Assembly (NCBI RefSeq): GCF_001513975.1
Contig: NZ_KQ947986.1
Location: forward strand, 62,001-126,000
From: Streptomyces curacoi
Lineage (GTDB): Bacteria > Actinomycetota > Actinomycetes > Streptomycetales > Streptomycetaceae
DNA length: 64,000 nucleotides
Reading direction: 5' to 3'
Part shown: piece after piece, positions 18,758 through 27,977 of the stretch
Layout: the number at the start of each line of letters is the position of its first letter
Numbering within the stretch: the first letter of the stretch is position 1
Position numbers and translations under genes: made by a program
Notes under the pieces: generated by a model
Told to the model about the DNA's origin: nothing
Database searches by the model: none
Seen by the model: only the letters and a program-made list of their open reading frames with translations

Positions 18758-19465
18758 TCAGCTCACCACTCCGGTCATGACGCCCACGGGTACGGCGATG
18801 AAGCCGGCCGTGAGCAGCAGCGCGAGGACGCCTGCGCCGGTCTTGAGGGCGCGGTCGCGGGTGCGGCTGCCCGCGCCGAGGGTCTGGGCGGCGCTCCAGA
18901 AGCCGTGGCGGATGTGCAGGCCGAGGGCGAGCATCGCGACGATGTAGATGACGTTGCCGTACCAGGTGGAGAAGGTGTCCACGACGTTCTGGTACGGGTG
19001 GCCCTCCTGGAAGCCGCCGGAGTGCACGGTGCCGGTGGTCAGGTCGAGGATGTGCCAGACGATGAACAGGCCGAGGATGATGCCGCCCCAGCGCATGGTG
19101 CGGGTGGCGTAGGAGGCCCGCGGCTTGCGGTGCACGTACTTGGCGGGGCGCGCCTTGATGTCGCGGCGGCTGAGCTGGTACGCCGAGACCGCGTGGGCGA
19201 CGACGGCGACGACCAGGACGACACGGATCAGCCAGAGCGTCCACTCGTAGTGCATGAACGGCTCGCCGACCGTGCGCAGCCAGTGGCCGTAGGCGTTGAA
19301 CTCGCCCGCGCCGAAGTAGATCTTCAGATTCCCGATCATGTGGGCGACCAGGTACAGCAGCATGATCAGGCCGCTGATCGCCATCACGGTCTTCTTGCCG
19401 ACGGTGGAGTCCCACACCGTGCGTGCCATGGACGGCCGTCGGTCCGTCCGCGTTGCCAGAGCCAT
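18758..19465 (-). CDS. sdhC: succinate dehydrogenase cytochrome b558 membrane subunit
   Basis: 235 residues with five predicted membrane helices: [75 protein letters not shown] and the last one near the C-terminus. Histidines at helix positions (AHMIGN, AHAVSA, WHILDL, LHIRHG) are haem ligand candidates, giving a di-haem b558 anchor as in actinobacterial and Bacillus enzymes; no separate SdhD is needed. The start is uncertain: the ATG at 19465 has only a weak purine stretch, and the ATG at 19429 ([13 protein letters not shown]) is possible. Confidence 0.9.
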   Translation of the reverse strand: MALATRTDRRPSMARTVWDSTVGKKTVMAISGLIMLLYLVAHMIGNLKIYFGAGEFNAYGHWLRTVGEPFMHYEWTLWLIRVVLVVAVVAHAVSAYQLSRRDIKARPAKYVHRKPRASYATRTMRWGGIILGLFIVWHILDLTTGTVHSGGFQEGHPYQNVVDTFSTWYGNVIYIVAMLALGLHIRHGFWSAAQTLGAGSRTRDRALKTGAGVLALLLTAGFIAVPVGVMTGVVS

Positions 19466-19524
19466 GCTCAGGACGTTAGGGCCGGACCACCCCATCGGTC
19501 CAAGACATGGTCCAGCTCGTTTCG

Positions 19525-19539
19525 ATAGGCAGCACCTAT
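19525..19539. promoter_or_regulatory. LysR-type operator between sdhC and its divergent regulator
   Basis: ATAGGCAGCACCTAT is an interrupted palindrome (ATAGG-N5-CCTAT) with the T-N11-A arrangement of LysR binding sites. It ends 9 bases before the regulator ATG. Nearby, GGACC and GGTCC elements at about 19485-19515 also form an inverted pair. The position suits autoregulation and control of sdhCAB. Confidence 0.65.
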
Positions 19540-19548
19540 GCTTGCAGG

Positions 19549-20433
19549 ATGCAGTTCCAGCAGCTCCAGTACTTCGTGGCGGTCGCCGAGACCCGGCACT
19601 TCACCCGGGCCGCCGACCTGGTGCATGTCGCGCAGCCCTCGCTGTCGCAGCAGATCAAGGCGCTGGAGCGGGAGTTGGGCGCGGACCTGTTCCTGCGGGC
19701 GCGCGGCAACATCACGCTGACGGACGCCGGAGAGGCCCTGCTGCCCCTGGCCCGGCGCATCCTCGCCGACGCGGACACGGCACGGCACGAGGTGCAGGAA
19801 CTGGTGCAGCTGCGCCGGGGCCGGGTCCGGCTGGGCGCGACGCCGAGTCTGTGCACGGGCCTGCTCCCCGACGTGCTGCGCGCCTTCCACGACCGCTACC
19901 CCGGCATCCAACTGATGATCGAGGAGGGCGGCTCGCACGACCTGGTACGGGGGCTCGCCCGCGGCGCCCTCGACCTGGCCCTGGTCGTCCTGCCCCTGCC
20001 CACCCCCTCCCCCGCGCTGACCACGGTCGAGCTGCTGCGCGAGGACCTGGTGGTCGTCTCCTCACCCGAGGCGCCCCGCCCGGGCGGCGGACGCCGCACC
20101 GTGCATGTCGCCGACCTGGAGGGCGAACGCCTGGTGATGTTCCGGCACGGCTACGACCTGCGCGAACTGACCGTCGCCGCGTGTCGCTCCGCCGGGTTCG
20201 AGCCGGACTTCGCGGTCGAGGGCGGGGAGATGGACGCGGTGCTGGGGTTCGTGCGGGCGGGGCTGGGGGTGGCGGTCGTGCCGCGGATGGTGGCCGCGCG
20301 CTCCGGGCGCGGGCTGCGCGTCACGCCGCTGGCGCGACCGGGGCTGCACCGGACGATCGCGTTGGCACATCGCAGTGACGTGGCGCCGCCGCGGGCCGCG
20401 CGGGAGTTGCAGCGGATGCTGCTGGAGCGGTGA
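19549..20433 (+). CDS. LysR-family transcriptional regulator divergent from sdhCAB
   Basis: 294 residues from the ATG at 19549. The winged helix-turn-helix is MQFQQLQYFVAVAETRHF and AQPSLSQQIKALERELG, a canonical LysR N-terminus; the effector domain spans about 90-290 (RLGATPSLCTGLLPDVLRAFHDRYPGIQLMIEEG, LGFVRAGLGVAVVPRMV). No ribosome-binding site is obvious and the start is within 10 bases of a T-N11-A palindrome, so the transcript may be nearly leaderless. By position it probably controls sdhCAB in response to a small metabolite. The stop lies 3 bases before the convergent SDR gene. Confidence 0.88.
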   Translation: MQFQQLQYFVAVAETRHFTRAADLVHVAQPSLSQQIKALERELGADLFLRARGNITLTDAGEALLPLARRILADADTARHEVQELVQLRRGRVRLGATPSLCTGLLPDVLRAFHDRYPGIQLMIEEGGSHDLVRGLARGALDLALVVLPLPTPSPALTTVELLREDLVVVSSPEAPRPGGGRRTVHVADLEGERLVMFRHGYDLRELTVAACRSAGFEPDFAVEGGEMDAVLGFVRAGLGVAVVPRMVAARSGRGLRVTPLARPGLHRTIALAHRSDVAPPRAARELQRMLLER

Positions 20434-20436
20434 GCG

Positions 20437-21333
20437 TCAGGAGCCGGTGCGGGTGGTGAGCAGGTCCGGCATGCCGATGCGCTCGTAGAAGTCGGCGCGC
20501 ACGCCGTCGGCGACATCGCTGACCTTCTCCGAGCCGTCGTCCACCGGGTCGATGGTGGTGCGGAAGGGCCGCTCGCCCTTGGGCGTGCCGACGATACGGA
20601 CGATGGCGCGGGCGACCTCCGAGACGTCGGCGTCGGCGGGCGCGAGAGCGGCCAGCCGTGTGCCGACGTCCGCCATCAGCCCCGCGTACAGGGTGTCGTA
20701 CGCCTCCGCGGTGGCCGTGTCCTCGGGGTGCATCGCGTGGGCGAAGTGGTTGGTGCCCGAGGTGAAGGAGCCCGGAACCACGATGGCCGTGTCGATGCCG
20801 AAGCGGCTGAGCTCGACCGCGTAGCTCTTGGCCAGGTGGTCCATCGCGGCCTTGGCGCCGAAGTAGGGGCCGAGGTAGGGCGGGGTGCCGCCGTAGGTGC
20901 TGGACGACCCCACCCAGAGCAGCAGGCCGTCGCGCCGTTCCCGCATCTGCGGCAGCACGGCGCGGTTGACGCGCTGCGTGGACAGCACGTTGGTGTCGTA
21001 GATCTCGGCGATCTGCTCCGGCGTGAACGACTCGGTCGGACCGAGCACCATGTGCCCGGCGTTGTGGACGACGACGTCGATCCGCCCCGCCTCGGCCGTG
21101 ACCTGCGCGATCGCGGCGTCCACCGACTCCTGGCCGGACACGTCGAGTTCGACGCTGCGCAGCGCCACGCCGTGCCGGTCGGCGTAGGCCCGGGCGTCGG
21201 CGACGGCCGGGGCGTTGCGGCCGGTGGTCTGCCGGATCCCGGCGTAGACGATGTGTCCGGCGTCGGCGAGGGCTCGGGCGGTGAGGGCACCGAAACCGCT
21301 GGAGGCACCCGTGACGAGGGCGACGTAGGGCAT
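20437..21333 (-). CDS. short-chain dehydrogenase/reductase (classical SDR)
   Basis: 298 residues from the ATG preceded by AAGGAG. TGASSGFGALTARAL near 8-22 is the Rossmann cofactor site, HNAG the structural motif, and SSSTYGGTPPYLGPYFGAKAAM supplies catalytic Ser, Tyr and Lys (YFGAK). The absence of an acidic residue after beta-2 (YAGIRQTTGRN) favours NADP(H). The substrate is unknown. It lies downstream of a zinc alcohol dehydrogenase on the same strand (160-base gap), so they may form a small redox operon. Confidence 0.85.
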   Translation of the reverse strand: MPYVALVTGASSGFGALTARALADAGHIVYAGIRQTTGRNAPAVADARAYADRHGVALRSVELDVSGQESVDAAIAQVTAEAGRIDVVVHNAGHMVLGPTESFTPEQIAEIYDTNVLSTQRVNRAVLPQMRERRDGLLLWVGSSSTYGGTPPYLGPYFGAKAAMDHLAKSYAVELSRFGIDTAIVVPGSFTSGTNHFAHAMHPEDTATAEAYDTLYAGLMADVGTRLAALAPADADVSEVARAIVRIVGTPKGERPFRTTIDPVDDGSEKVSDVADGVRADFYERIGMPDLLTTRTGS

Positions 21334-21493
21334 GGCGATCTCCTTGCGGGAACTTGCGAGAACGTGGGAAAAGGGGCCGGAGCACCGGTGTGGGCCGCGC
21401 GCTCTCACCGCAGGCGGAATCTCACGTGTGGCGCCCCGGACGGACGGCGGGCCGGCGCGCGGCGGCCCGCTGCCGTGCCGGCCGGCCGGTCGG

Positions 21494-22504
21494 TCACGCG
21501 AAACTGATCACGCTGCGGCCGCGCGCGGACCCGTCGGCCATCGCGTCGAGGACGGACGGTGCCTCGTCAAGGGCGATCGGTGTGACCTCGGGCAGGATCC
21601 CGTGGGCCGCGGAGAAGGCCAGGGTGTCGCGCAGGTCGTGGGGTGAGCCGGAGGGGGACGCGGCCACGTGCAGACGGTTGAGGATCATGGGCTGGGTGGG
21701 CAGCGTGAGGGGTTCCGAGCCGTAGCCGAGGAGCAGCAGGGTGCCGTCGGGGGCGATGCCGCCCAGGGTGGCGGCGGCCGCGGCAGTGGAGGGGGCGGCG
21801 TTGAGGACGAGGTTCGCGCCGCCGTCCCACGCCTTGAGGGCCTCGGCGGGGTCGGACTCGTCGGTGGCGACGAACAGTTCGGCGCCCAGCGCCTTGGCCT
21901 GGTCCTCGCCGCGCCGGGAACGGCCCACCACGGCGACCCGGGCCCCCATGGCGACGGCATAGCGCACGGCCAGGGCGCCCACTCCGCCGAGACCCACCAC
22001 GGCGACCCGGGCACCGGCCTTCGCGCCGCCCTGGCGCAGGCCGTTGAAGGCGGTGAGGCCAGCGCACATCAGCGGAGCCGCGGCCACGGGGTCGAGGCCG
22101 TCCGGCAGCGGGGTGACGAAGTCGGCCTTGAGCAGGACGTACTCGGCGTAGCCGCCGTCGGCCACGATGCCGGTGATGCGCTTGCGCGGGCACAGGATCC
22201 GGTCGCCGCGCACGCAGTAGTCGCAGTGCCGGCAGGAGTCGTACAGGAACTGGGCGCCCACCACGGTGCCGACCTCGGGCCAGGTCACGCCCTCGCCGAC
22301 AGCGGTCACCACTCCGGTGATCTCATGGCCGGGGACGACGGGGAACCGGGCGAAGGGGTAGTGGCCGCGCAGCAGGTTCAGGTCGGAGAAGCAGACGCCG
22401 CAGGCGGTGACCTTGACGAGGACCTCGCCGGCGGCGGGCTGGGGGACGTCGAGGGTGTCGAGGGCGAGCGGAAGGTTCGCGCCGGTGGCGACGGCAGCAC
22501 GCAT
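21494..22504 (-). CDS. zinc-dependent alcohol dehydrogenase (MDR family)
   Basis: 336 residues. Catalytic-zinc ligands are in CGVCFSD (about 35-41) and GHE (about 59-61). The structural-zinc cysteines are in CRHCDYCVRGDRILC. The cofactor site is VAVVGLGGVGALAVRYAVAMGARV. It oxidises an alcohol or reduces an aldehyde with NAD(P). It ends at 21494 with no clear hairpin before the SDR gene. A LysR gene lies upstream on the same strand, 167 bases away, and may regulate it. Confidence 0.87.
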   Translation of the reverse strand: MRAAVATGANLPLALDTLDVPQPAAGEVLVKVTACGVCFSDLNLLRGHYPFARFPVVPGHEITGVVTAVGEGVTWPEVGTVVGAQFLYDSCRHCDYCVRGDRILCPRKRITGIVADGGYAEYVLLKADFVTPLPDGLDPVAAAPLMCAGLTAFNGLRQGGAKAGARVAVVGLGGVGALAVRYAVAMGARVAVVGRSRRGEDQAKALGAELFVATDESDPAEALKAWDGGANLVLNAAPSTAAAAATLGGIAPDGTLLLLGYGSEPLTLPTQPMILNRLHVAASPSGSPHDLRDTLAFSAAHGILPEVTPIALDEAPSVLDAMADGSARGRSVISFA

Positions 22505-22671
22505 CGCGGGCTCCAGGGGGCTAGGGGTACTCCAGGGAGTTCCTGGTACCTCCGAGTCTTGGGGCCCGCCGCGGTACCGTCCAATGCCTGTCATCGCTCG
22601 ATTGATGCCATCTCGGCATCGGCGCAGGTCTGGCAGGCGGCCGCGGATCACCGGCCCGCCCTGGCCCCGCT

Positions 22672-23574
22672 CTACGCCGTTCCCCGCGCCCGCGCGCCCG
22701 CCCGCACCGCCTCCACGAAGCTCGTGATGAGCGGTGAGTGACGCGAGCCGTTCCAGGCCAGGGCCACCTGCCCCGGCGGCACGTCGGCGACCGGGACGTA
22801 CGCGATGTCGGACCGGGGGAACGCGGCCGCGACGGAGTTCGGTACGAACGCGATGCCGCGCCCGCCCCTGACGTATCCGAGGAGCTCCTCCATGTCGTGG
22901 AAGGCCGGGCCGTGGCCGGGCCGGGTGCCGTCGGGGCGCGGGTCGGCGTTCCAGACGGCCGACCATGCCTCGGCCGCCTCGGCGTACTCCAGCACGGGGT
23001 CGTCGGCCAGGGCGGCGAGGGCGACCTTGGCGTCATGTGCCCGCGGATGGTCGACGGGCAGGACCGCGGTGAGGTGCTCGGGGTAGAGGGGAAGCAGCTC
23101 GACGCCGTCGGCTTCGAGGGGCGGCCGCACGAACCCCACGTCGACACTGCCGTCCAGCAGGACCCGCGCCTGGCTCCACCAGCGCAGCCGGACCAGCTCG
23201 ATGGAGACGTGGGGATGCTGCCCGGAGAACGCGTTCAGCGCGAGGCTGACGTCCGTGCCGAGCATGAAGCCCACGACCAGTGCGTCGTCACCGGCACCGA
23301 TGCGACGGGCCCGCTCCCGAGCGGCCTCCGCGGCGGAGAGCAGCGCCTTGGCGTCGCGCAGGAACTGCTCGCCGGCCGGGGTGAGCGTCACCTCGCGGGT
23401 GCTGCGGGTGAAGAGATCGACCCGCAGGTCGTGCTCCAACTGCCGGACTTGCCGGGAGAGCGCGGGCTGGGTGACGTGCAGGGCGACGGCCGCCCGCCCG
23501 AAATGACGGCGCTCGGCCACGGCCACGAAGTAGCGCAGCTTGCGCAGATCCAGATCGATCGGCCCGTCAGGCAT
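22672..23574 (-). CDS. LysR-family transcriptional regulator
   Basis: 300 residues. The helix-turn-helix region is LDLRKLRYFVAVAERRHFGRAAVALHVTQPALSRQVRQLEHDL; the effector domain has the CbnR/BenM-like layout (DALVVGFMLGTDVSLALNAFSGQHPHVSIEL, VDVGFVRPP, GRGIAFVPNSVAAAFPRSDIAYVPV). Such proteins respond to aromatic or small organic acids. It is followed on the same strand by an alcohol dehydrogenase and an SDR that it may control. A strong hairpin separates it from rmdA upstream. Confidence 0.85.
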   Translation of the reverse strand: MPDGPIDLDLRKLRYFVAVAERRHFGRAAVALHVTQPALSRQVRQLEHDLRVDLFTRSTREVTLTPAGEQFLRDAKALLSAAEAARERARRIGAGDDALVVGFMLGTDVSLALNAFSGQHPHVSIELVRLRWWSQARVLLDGSVDVGFVRPPLEADGVELLPLYPEHLTAVLPVDHPRAHDAKVALAALADDPVLEYAEAAEAWSAVWNADPRPDGTRPGHGPAFHDMEELLGYVRGGRGIAFVPNSVAAAFPRSDIAYVPVADVPPGQVALAWNGSRHSPLITSFVEAVRAGARARGTA

Positions 23575-23600
23575 GGCTTCACGCTATACGACCGTCAGGA

Positions 23601-23643
23601 GGCCGTACGGGAGCGGAGAAGCCCACCTCTGTCCCGTACGGCC
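23601..23643 (-). terminator. terminator downstream of rmdA
   Basis: GGCCGTACGGGA (23601-23612) and TCCCGTACGGCC (23632-23643) form a perfect 12-base stem with a 19-base loop, 8 bases past the rmdA stop and before the LysR start. Confidence 0.8.
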
Positions 23644-23650
23644 CCGCCGT

Positions 23651-25786
23651 TCAGCCCGTCGCGTCCACCAGCGCCAGCTCGTGCAGCCGCTCCGGCGGGC
23701 CCGGGCGGGCGTAGTACCAGCCCTGGGCCGTGTCGCAGCCCAGAATCCGCAGCTGCTCGGCCTGGGCGCCGGTCTCCACGCCCTCCACCGTCACCGCGAG
23801 GCTCAGGCTGTGGGCCAGGGAGACGATGCCCTCGACGATCTTGAGGTCGACGGGGTCGGCCGGGAACTGCTGCATGCCCTGGGTGAAGGAGCGGTCCAGC
23901 TTGAGGATGCTCACCGGCAGGCGGCGCAGGTTGGCGAGGTTGGAGTAGCCGGTGCCGAAGTCGTCCAGGGCGATGTCGACGCCCATCTCGGCCAGCCGGC
24001 GCAGGGGCTTGAGCAGGTCGTCGTCGGCGCCGATGAGGGCCGACTCGGTGACCTCCAGACAGAGGGCGTCCGGCGCCACGCCCGCGCGCTCCAGGATGTC
24101 GACCGTGTCCTGGACCAGCCCGGGGTGGGTGAGCTGGCACGGCGAGAGGTTGACGTTGATGCGGAGCGGGCCCGCGTCGTCGTGGCGTTCTCGCCATTCG
24201 CGCGCCTGGCGCACCGACTGCTCCAGGACCCAGCGGCCGAGCGGAACGATGAGTCCGGTGTGCTCGGCGAGCGGGATGAACCGGTCCGGGCCGAGGATGC
24301 CGTGCTGCGGGTGCAGCCAGCGCACCAGGGCCTCCGCGCCGCGCACGCTGCCGTCGCCGAGGTGGACCAGCGGCTGGTACTCGATGAAGAACTCGCCCCG
24401 GTCCAGGGCGGTCGGCAGCGCCGTGGTCAGCCCGTGCCGGGTGATGGCGTGCGCGTCGGCGACGGGGTCGGCCAGCTCGAAGCGGTTGCCGCCGGCCGAC
24501 TTGGCCCGGTACATGGTGATGTCGGCGCTGCGCAGCACCTCGGCCGGGCTGCGCTCCCCGGCCGGGCCCTCGACGATGCCGATGCTGCCGCGCACGGTCA
24601 GCTCCCGGCCGTCGACGCTGATCGGGGCGATCAGCGCGTTCATGATCCGGGAGGCGAGCTCGTCGACCTCGCGCTCGGTGTCGGGACCGGTGGTCAGCGC
24701 CACGAACTCGTCGCCGCCGAGCCGCGCGACCATCTCGCCGGGCGCGGTGGCGCAGGACTGCAGCCGGTCGGCGACCTCGACGAGCAGCCGGTCGCCGGCG
24801 GCGTGGCCGAGGCTGTCGTTGACGGTCTTGAAGCCGTCCAGGTCGAGGTAGCACAGGCCGAAGCGCTGGCCCTCGCCGGCGTTCAGCGCCTTCTCCAGGC
24901 GTTCGAAGAAGAACGTGCGGTTGGGCAGCCCGGTGAGCGCGTCGTGCGTGGCCTCGTAGCGCAGCCGCAGGTTGAGCAGGCGCCGCTCGGTGGTGTCCTC
25001 CATCAGGGCCAGCTGGTACTGCGGGTTGCCGTCGGCGTCGCGCAGCAGGGAGACCGTGAGGTTGGTCCACAGGACGGTTCCGTCGGGCCGGTAGAAGGCC
25101 TTCTCGACGTGGTAGTGCTCGCGCTCGCCGCGGACGAGTTCGTCGTAGAGCTTCCAGGTCTGCGGCGCGTCCTCGGGGTGGGTCCACTCCATGACGTTAC
25201 GGCTGCGGACCGTGTTCTCGGAGAGGCCGAACATGCGCAGCAGCGCGCCGTTGACCTGGAGGACTTTGCCGTCCAGGTCGGCGATGCCGATTCCTATGGC
25301 CGCGCCCTCGAAGACCGCACGGAAGCGTGCCTCGGTGGCGTGCAGCGCCTGCGCCACCACGCCCTGCGCCTTGAGGGCCGCGGCCGAGATCGCCTCCTGC
25401 TCGGCCAGCGTGCGCTCACGCAGCGCCTGGGCGAACCCGGCGGCCATGGCGTGCTGCAGCCGCGCGGAGCGCGCCCGCAGGTCCTCCTGGTTGCCGTCCG
25501 TGCCGCAGTAGAGCACGAGGTAGGCGTCCACGCAGTCCAGCGAACGGCTGAGCGCCTCGGGGTCGGTGCAGTGCGCGGCGACGAGCGCGGCACCGACCGC
25601 CTTGCCCGCGTTCGCGTCGAAGGTCCTGGCTCGGAGCGCCTCGCTCAACCGCCGGGCCAGCGGCAGCAGTTGCTGCTCGAACTCCGGCCGGGTCGACGAC
25701 GTCGAGGTCACCGGGAAGACCGCCCGGCTCCAGATCGTCGCGAACCGGCGCAGTCTGTCCTCCGGCCCGTCCGGCCCCGCGCTCAC
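23651..25786 (-). CDS. rmdA: PAS-GGDEF-EAL cyclic-di-GMP enzyme, RmdA-like
   Basis: 711 residues from GTG 25786, which overlaps the methyltransferase stop as GTGA. The order is a helical N-terminal region (1-150), a PAS/PAC sensor (about 160-285, GAAIGIGIADLDGKVLQVNGALLRMFG), a GGDEF domain with intact RLGGDEFVAL, and an EAL domain with intact GAEALVRWLHP, the ECLEVTES-type region and DDFGTGYSNL. No RxxD inhibitory site lies 5 residues before GGDEF. S. coelicolor RmdA (SCO0928 from memory) has this architecture, is a cytoplasmic phosphodiesterase and affects development. Both catalytic cores look competent here, so the net activity is not certain from sequence. A strong hairpin follows. Confidence 0.85.
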   Translation of the reverse strand: MSAGPDGPEDRLRRFATIWSRAVFPVTSTSSTRPEFEQQLLPLARRLSEALRARTFDANAGKAVGAALVAAHCTDPEALSRSLDCVDAYLVLYCGTDGNQEDLRARSARLQHAMAAGFAQALRERTLAEQEAISAAALKAQGVVAQALHATEARFRAVFEGAAIGIGIADLDGKVLQVNGALLRMFGLSENTVRSRNVMEWTHPEDAPQTWKLYDELVRGEREHYHVEKAFYRPDGTVLWTNLTVSLLRDADGNPQYQLALMEDTTERRLLNLRLRYEATHDALTGLPNRTFFFERLEKALNAGEGQRFGLCYLDLDGFKTVNDSLGHAAGDRLLVEVADRLQSCATAPGEMVARLGGDEFVALTTGPDTEREVDELASRIMNALIAPISVDGRELTVRGSIGIVEGPAGERSPAEVLRSADITMYRAKSAGGNRFELADPVADAHAITRHGLTTALPTALDRGEFFIEYQPLVHLGDGSVRGAEALVRWLHPQHGILGPDRFIPLAEHTGLIVPLGRWVLEQSVRQAREWRERHDDAGPLRINVNLSPCQLTHPGLVQDTVDILERAGVAPDALCLEVTESALIGADDDLLKPLRRLAEMGVDIALDDFGTGYSNLANLRRLPVSILKLDRSFTQGMQQFPADPVDLKIVEGIVSLAHSLSLAVTVEGVETGAQAEQLRILGCDTAQGWYYARPGPPERLHELALVDATG

Positions 25787-26595
25787 GCCGTACGCCCCAC
25801 GCCGGCGAAACCGGAGAAGGCATACGGATCCTCGTCCTCCGGTGCGGTGTCCGGCCGCCAGTGCGGCATCGGCACCAGTCCGGGCTCCACCATGTCGTAC
25901 CCCTCGAAGAACCGCGCGATCTCCTCGCGCGAGCGCATGATCAGCGGGTTGCGAATGTCCTTGTATACGTCGACCGTGCCCTTGGCCCGCTCCTCGGGCA
26001 GCGGGATTCCCTCGTACGAGGCATGCGTGAGCACCAGCAGGCTGCCGGGCGCGAGTGCGTCGCGCAGCTCGGCCACCGCCCCGTACGGGTCGTCCTCGTC
26101 CTCCACGAAGTGCAGTATGGCAACGAGAAGCAGGGCGACCGGCCGGTTCAGGTCGATGAGGCGCTCGACCTGCGAACTGCCCAGGATGTCCTGCGGCTTG
26201 CGCAGGTCCGCGGCGACGACGTCCGTGTCGTCGTTGCCCGCCAGGACCGCCTGGCTGTGCGCGACGGCGACCGGGTCGTGGTCGACGTACACCACGTGGG
26301 CGCCGGGGCTCGCCGCCTGGGCCACCTCGTGGACGTTGCCGAAGGTCGGTATGCCGGAGCCGATGTCCAGGAACTGGGTGATGCCCTCGTCGACCGCGAA
26401 GCGCACCGCGCGGCGCATGAACGCCCGGTTCGCCTGCATGATCTTGGGGAGCCCCGGCATGAACTCCATGGCCTTGCGGGCCGCTTCCCGGTCGACCTCG
26501 AAGTTGTGCGAACCGCCCAGGTAGTAGTCGTAGATACGCGAGACACTGGGCACCGAGATGTCGATGCTCCGTGGGGCCCAGGCGGGACGCTCCAT
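25783..26595 (-). CDS. SAM-dependent methyltransferase, PF04672 (DUF574) type
   Basis: 270 residues. The N-terminus SVSRIYDYYLGGSHNFEVDREAA is the signature of this actinobacterial methyltransferase family. The SAM site is FLDIGSGIPTFGNVHEVAQ, followed by VVYVDHDPVAVAHSQAVL. Family members are numerous in Streptomyces and their substrates are mostly unknown. The 3' end overlaps rmdA by 4 bases, so it is co-translated with a c-di-GMP enzyme, a context that may indicate a developmental or signalling role. Confidence 0.85.
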   Translation of the reverse strand: MERPAWAPRSIDISVPSVSRIYDYYLGGSHNFEVDREAARKAMEFMPGLPKIMQANRAFMRRAVRFAVDEGITQFLDIGSGIPTFGNVHEVAQAASPGAHVVYVDHDPVAVAHSQAVLAGNDDTDVVAADLRKPQDILGSSQVERLIDLNRPVALLLVAILHFVEDEDDPYGAVAELRDALAPGSLLVLTHASYEGIPLPEERAKGTVDVYKDIRNPLIMRSREEIARFFEGYDMVEPGLVPMPHWRPDTAPEDEDPYAFSGFAGVGRTA

Positions 26596-26817
26596 CTATC
26601 TCTCCAAGGCGTAGGCGATCCGGTGTTCGAGCTGAGGCTACTGATCGCCCGCCAAAGGAGCGAGCGGAAACGGAAATTGACCATCCGTTCCCGGTCACTG
26701 CCAGCGGCACGTGCCGAATTGATACCCCGCACACCCTCTGCGAAAAGCATCCGAAGCATTCCACAGAGCCGCGAATCATGGCGAAAGAGCATGAAGAACC
26801 AGGGTGAATGACGGCAA

Positions 26818-26861
26818 ACCGGTCCGCCCCCTGCGCGTGGAGCCTCAGGGGGCGGACCGGT
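26818..26861 (-). terminator. strong terminator after the PF03640 lipoprotein gene
   Basis: ACCGGTCCGCCCCCTG (26818-26833) and its exact complement (26846-26861) form a 16-base stem with a 12-base loop, 13 bases past the stop at 26874. The rest of the 26596-26873 gap is relatively AT-rich, shows no gene, and should hold the methyltransferase/rmdA promoter. Confidence 0.88.
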
Positions 26862-26873
26862 GGGTGTGATCCT

Positions 26874-27866
26874 CTACTGCTCCGACGCGCCGACCGGCTT
26901 GCCGTCGGGGCGGATGGCGAACCAAGTGCCGCCCACGCCCTGACCGTTGGTGTCACCGGGCTTCTTGTCGCCCGCGAAGGTGTAGATCGGTACGCAGTCG
27001 ATGGACTGCTGCTTGATGCCGTCGGGGCGGTCGAAGACGACGTAGCCCCGGTTGGGGGTGGACCCCTGCAGATCGATGCCCTCGGTGTCCTCGGCGTCGA
27101 CCGGGGCGACGACGGGCCACTTCTCCAGGCAGTCGCCGGTGCACTTGGTGGACATCGGCCACTGCGTGTCCTTCATGAAGCGGTAGACCGTCATGCCGTT
27201 CTTGTCGATGACGATCTCACCGAGCTTGGGGTCCTTGCGCGTGGACAGACCGGGCAGATCGGCAGCCCCGGCCTCGCCTCCCGCCCCGCCTCCCGCCTTC
27301 TTGCCGTCGGGCGCGAGGGCGTACCAAGTGCCGCCCACGCCTTGGCCGTTGACGTCACCGGCGTTGAGGTCCTTCGCAAAGCGGTACGCCGGCCAGCCGT
27401 CGACCGTCAGCTGCTTGGTGCCGTCGGACCGGGTGACCGAGCCGAGCAGTGCCTTGTCGATGCCGGCGCCGGCCGTGGCATCGTCCGCGGGGACCGGCGG
27501 CCACTTCTTGGCGCAGTCGCCGTCGCAGTTCGACTTGGCCGGGTCCGCGGTGTCCTTGTCGAACCGGTAGAGGGTCAGACCGGCGCTGTCGGTCAGCACC
27601 TTGCCGAGTTCCTGACTGGTGGCAACGGACAGCTCACCGGCCGTGGCGGCCTGCGTGGCGGAACTCTCCTGGCCCGCCGCGCCGGCGTCGAAACCGGAGC
27701 CGTTCCCGAGGCCGGTACCGGCGCTTCCGTAATCCCCGGCCGCGGCCGTGGCACCGACGTTCTGGCTGCTCGCCGGCGGGGCCGTTTCCTGTCCACATGC
27801 CGTCGTCAGCGCCAGTACAGCCACGGCGCTCACCACGAGCGAGGCGCTCCGCCACGAGGTCTTCAT
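26874..27866 (-). CDS. PF03640-repeat lipoprotein (SCO0930-like)
   Basis: 330 residues from the ATG preceded by GGGGAG. A lipoprotein signal peptide ends in LTTAC (Cys near residue 24), followed by a Ser/Ala/Gly-rich linker. The body has paired repeats of the secreted-repeat family: GLTLYRFDKDTADPAKSNCDGDCAKKWPPV and its partner GMTVYRFMKDTQWPMSTKCTGDCLEKWPVV, each followed by a DGxKQ..VDGxPxYxFAxD..GDxNGQGVGGTW segment. The protein sits on the outer face of the membrane. From memory the S. coelicolor homologue influences development. The duplicated CxGDC pairs could form disulfides or bind metal. A perfect 23-base tandem duplication lies upstream. Confidence 0.85.
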   Translation of the reverse strand: MKTSWRSASLVVSAVAVLALTTACGQETAPPASSQNVGATAAAGDYGSAGTGLGNGSGFDAGAAGQESSATQAATAGELSVATSQELGKVLTDSAGLTLYRFDKDTADPAKSNCDGDCAKKWPPVPADDATAGAGIDKALLGSVTRSDGTKQLTVDGWPAYRFAKDLNAGDVNGQGVGGTWYALAPDGKKAGGGAGGEAGAADLPGLSTRKDPKLGEIVIDKNGMTVYRFMKDTQWPMSTKCTGDCLEKWPVVAPVDAEDTEGIDLQGSTPNRGYVVFDRPDGIKQQSIDCVPIYTFAGDKKPGDTNGQGVGGTWFAIRPDGKPVGASEQ

Positions 27867-27977
27867 TGTCAACTCCCCATAATCACAAGGGTGTTGCAGC
27901 GCCCTGCTGCGCCGCCGCACGACATGGGGTACGCACGAGAGCCACGCCCGTGTTCAACGGACGCACAAATTTCTTTC

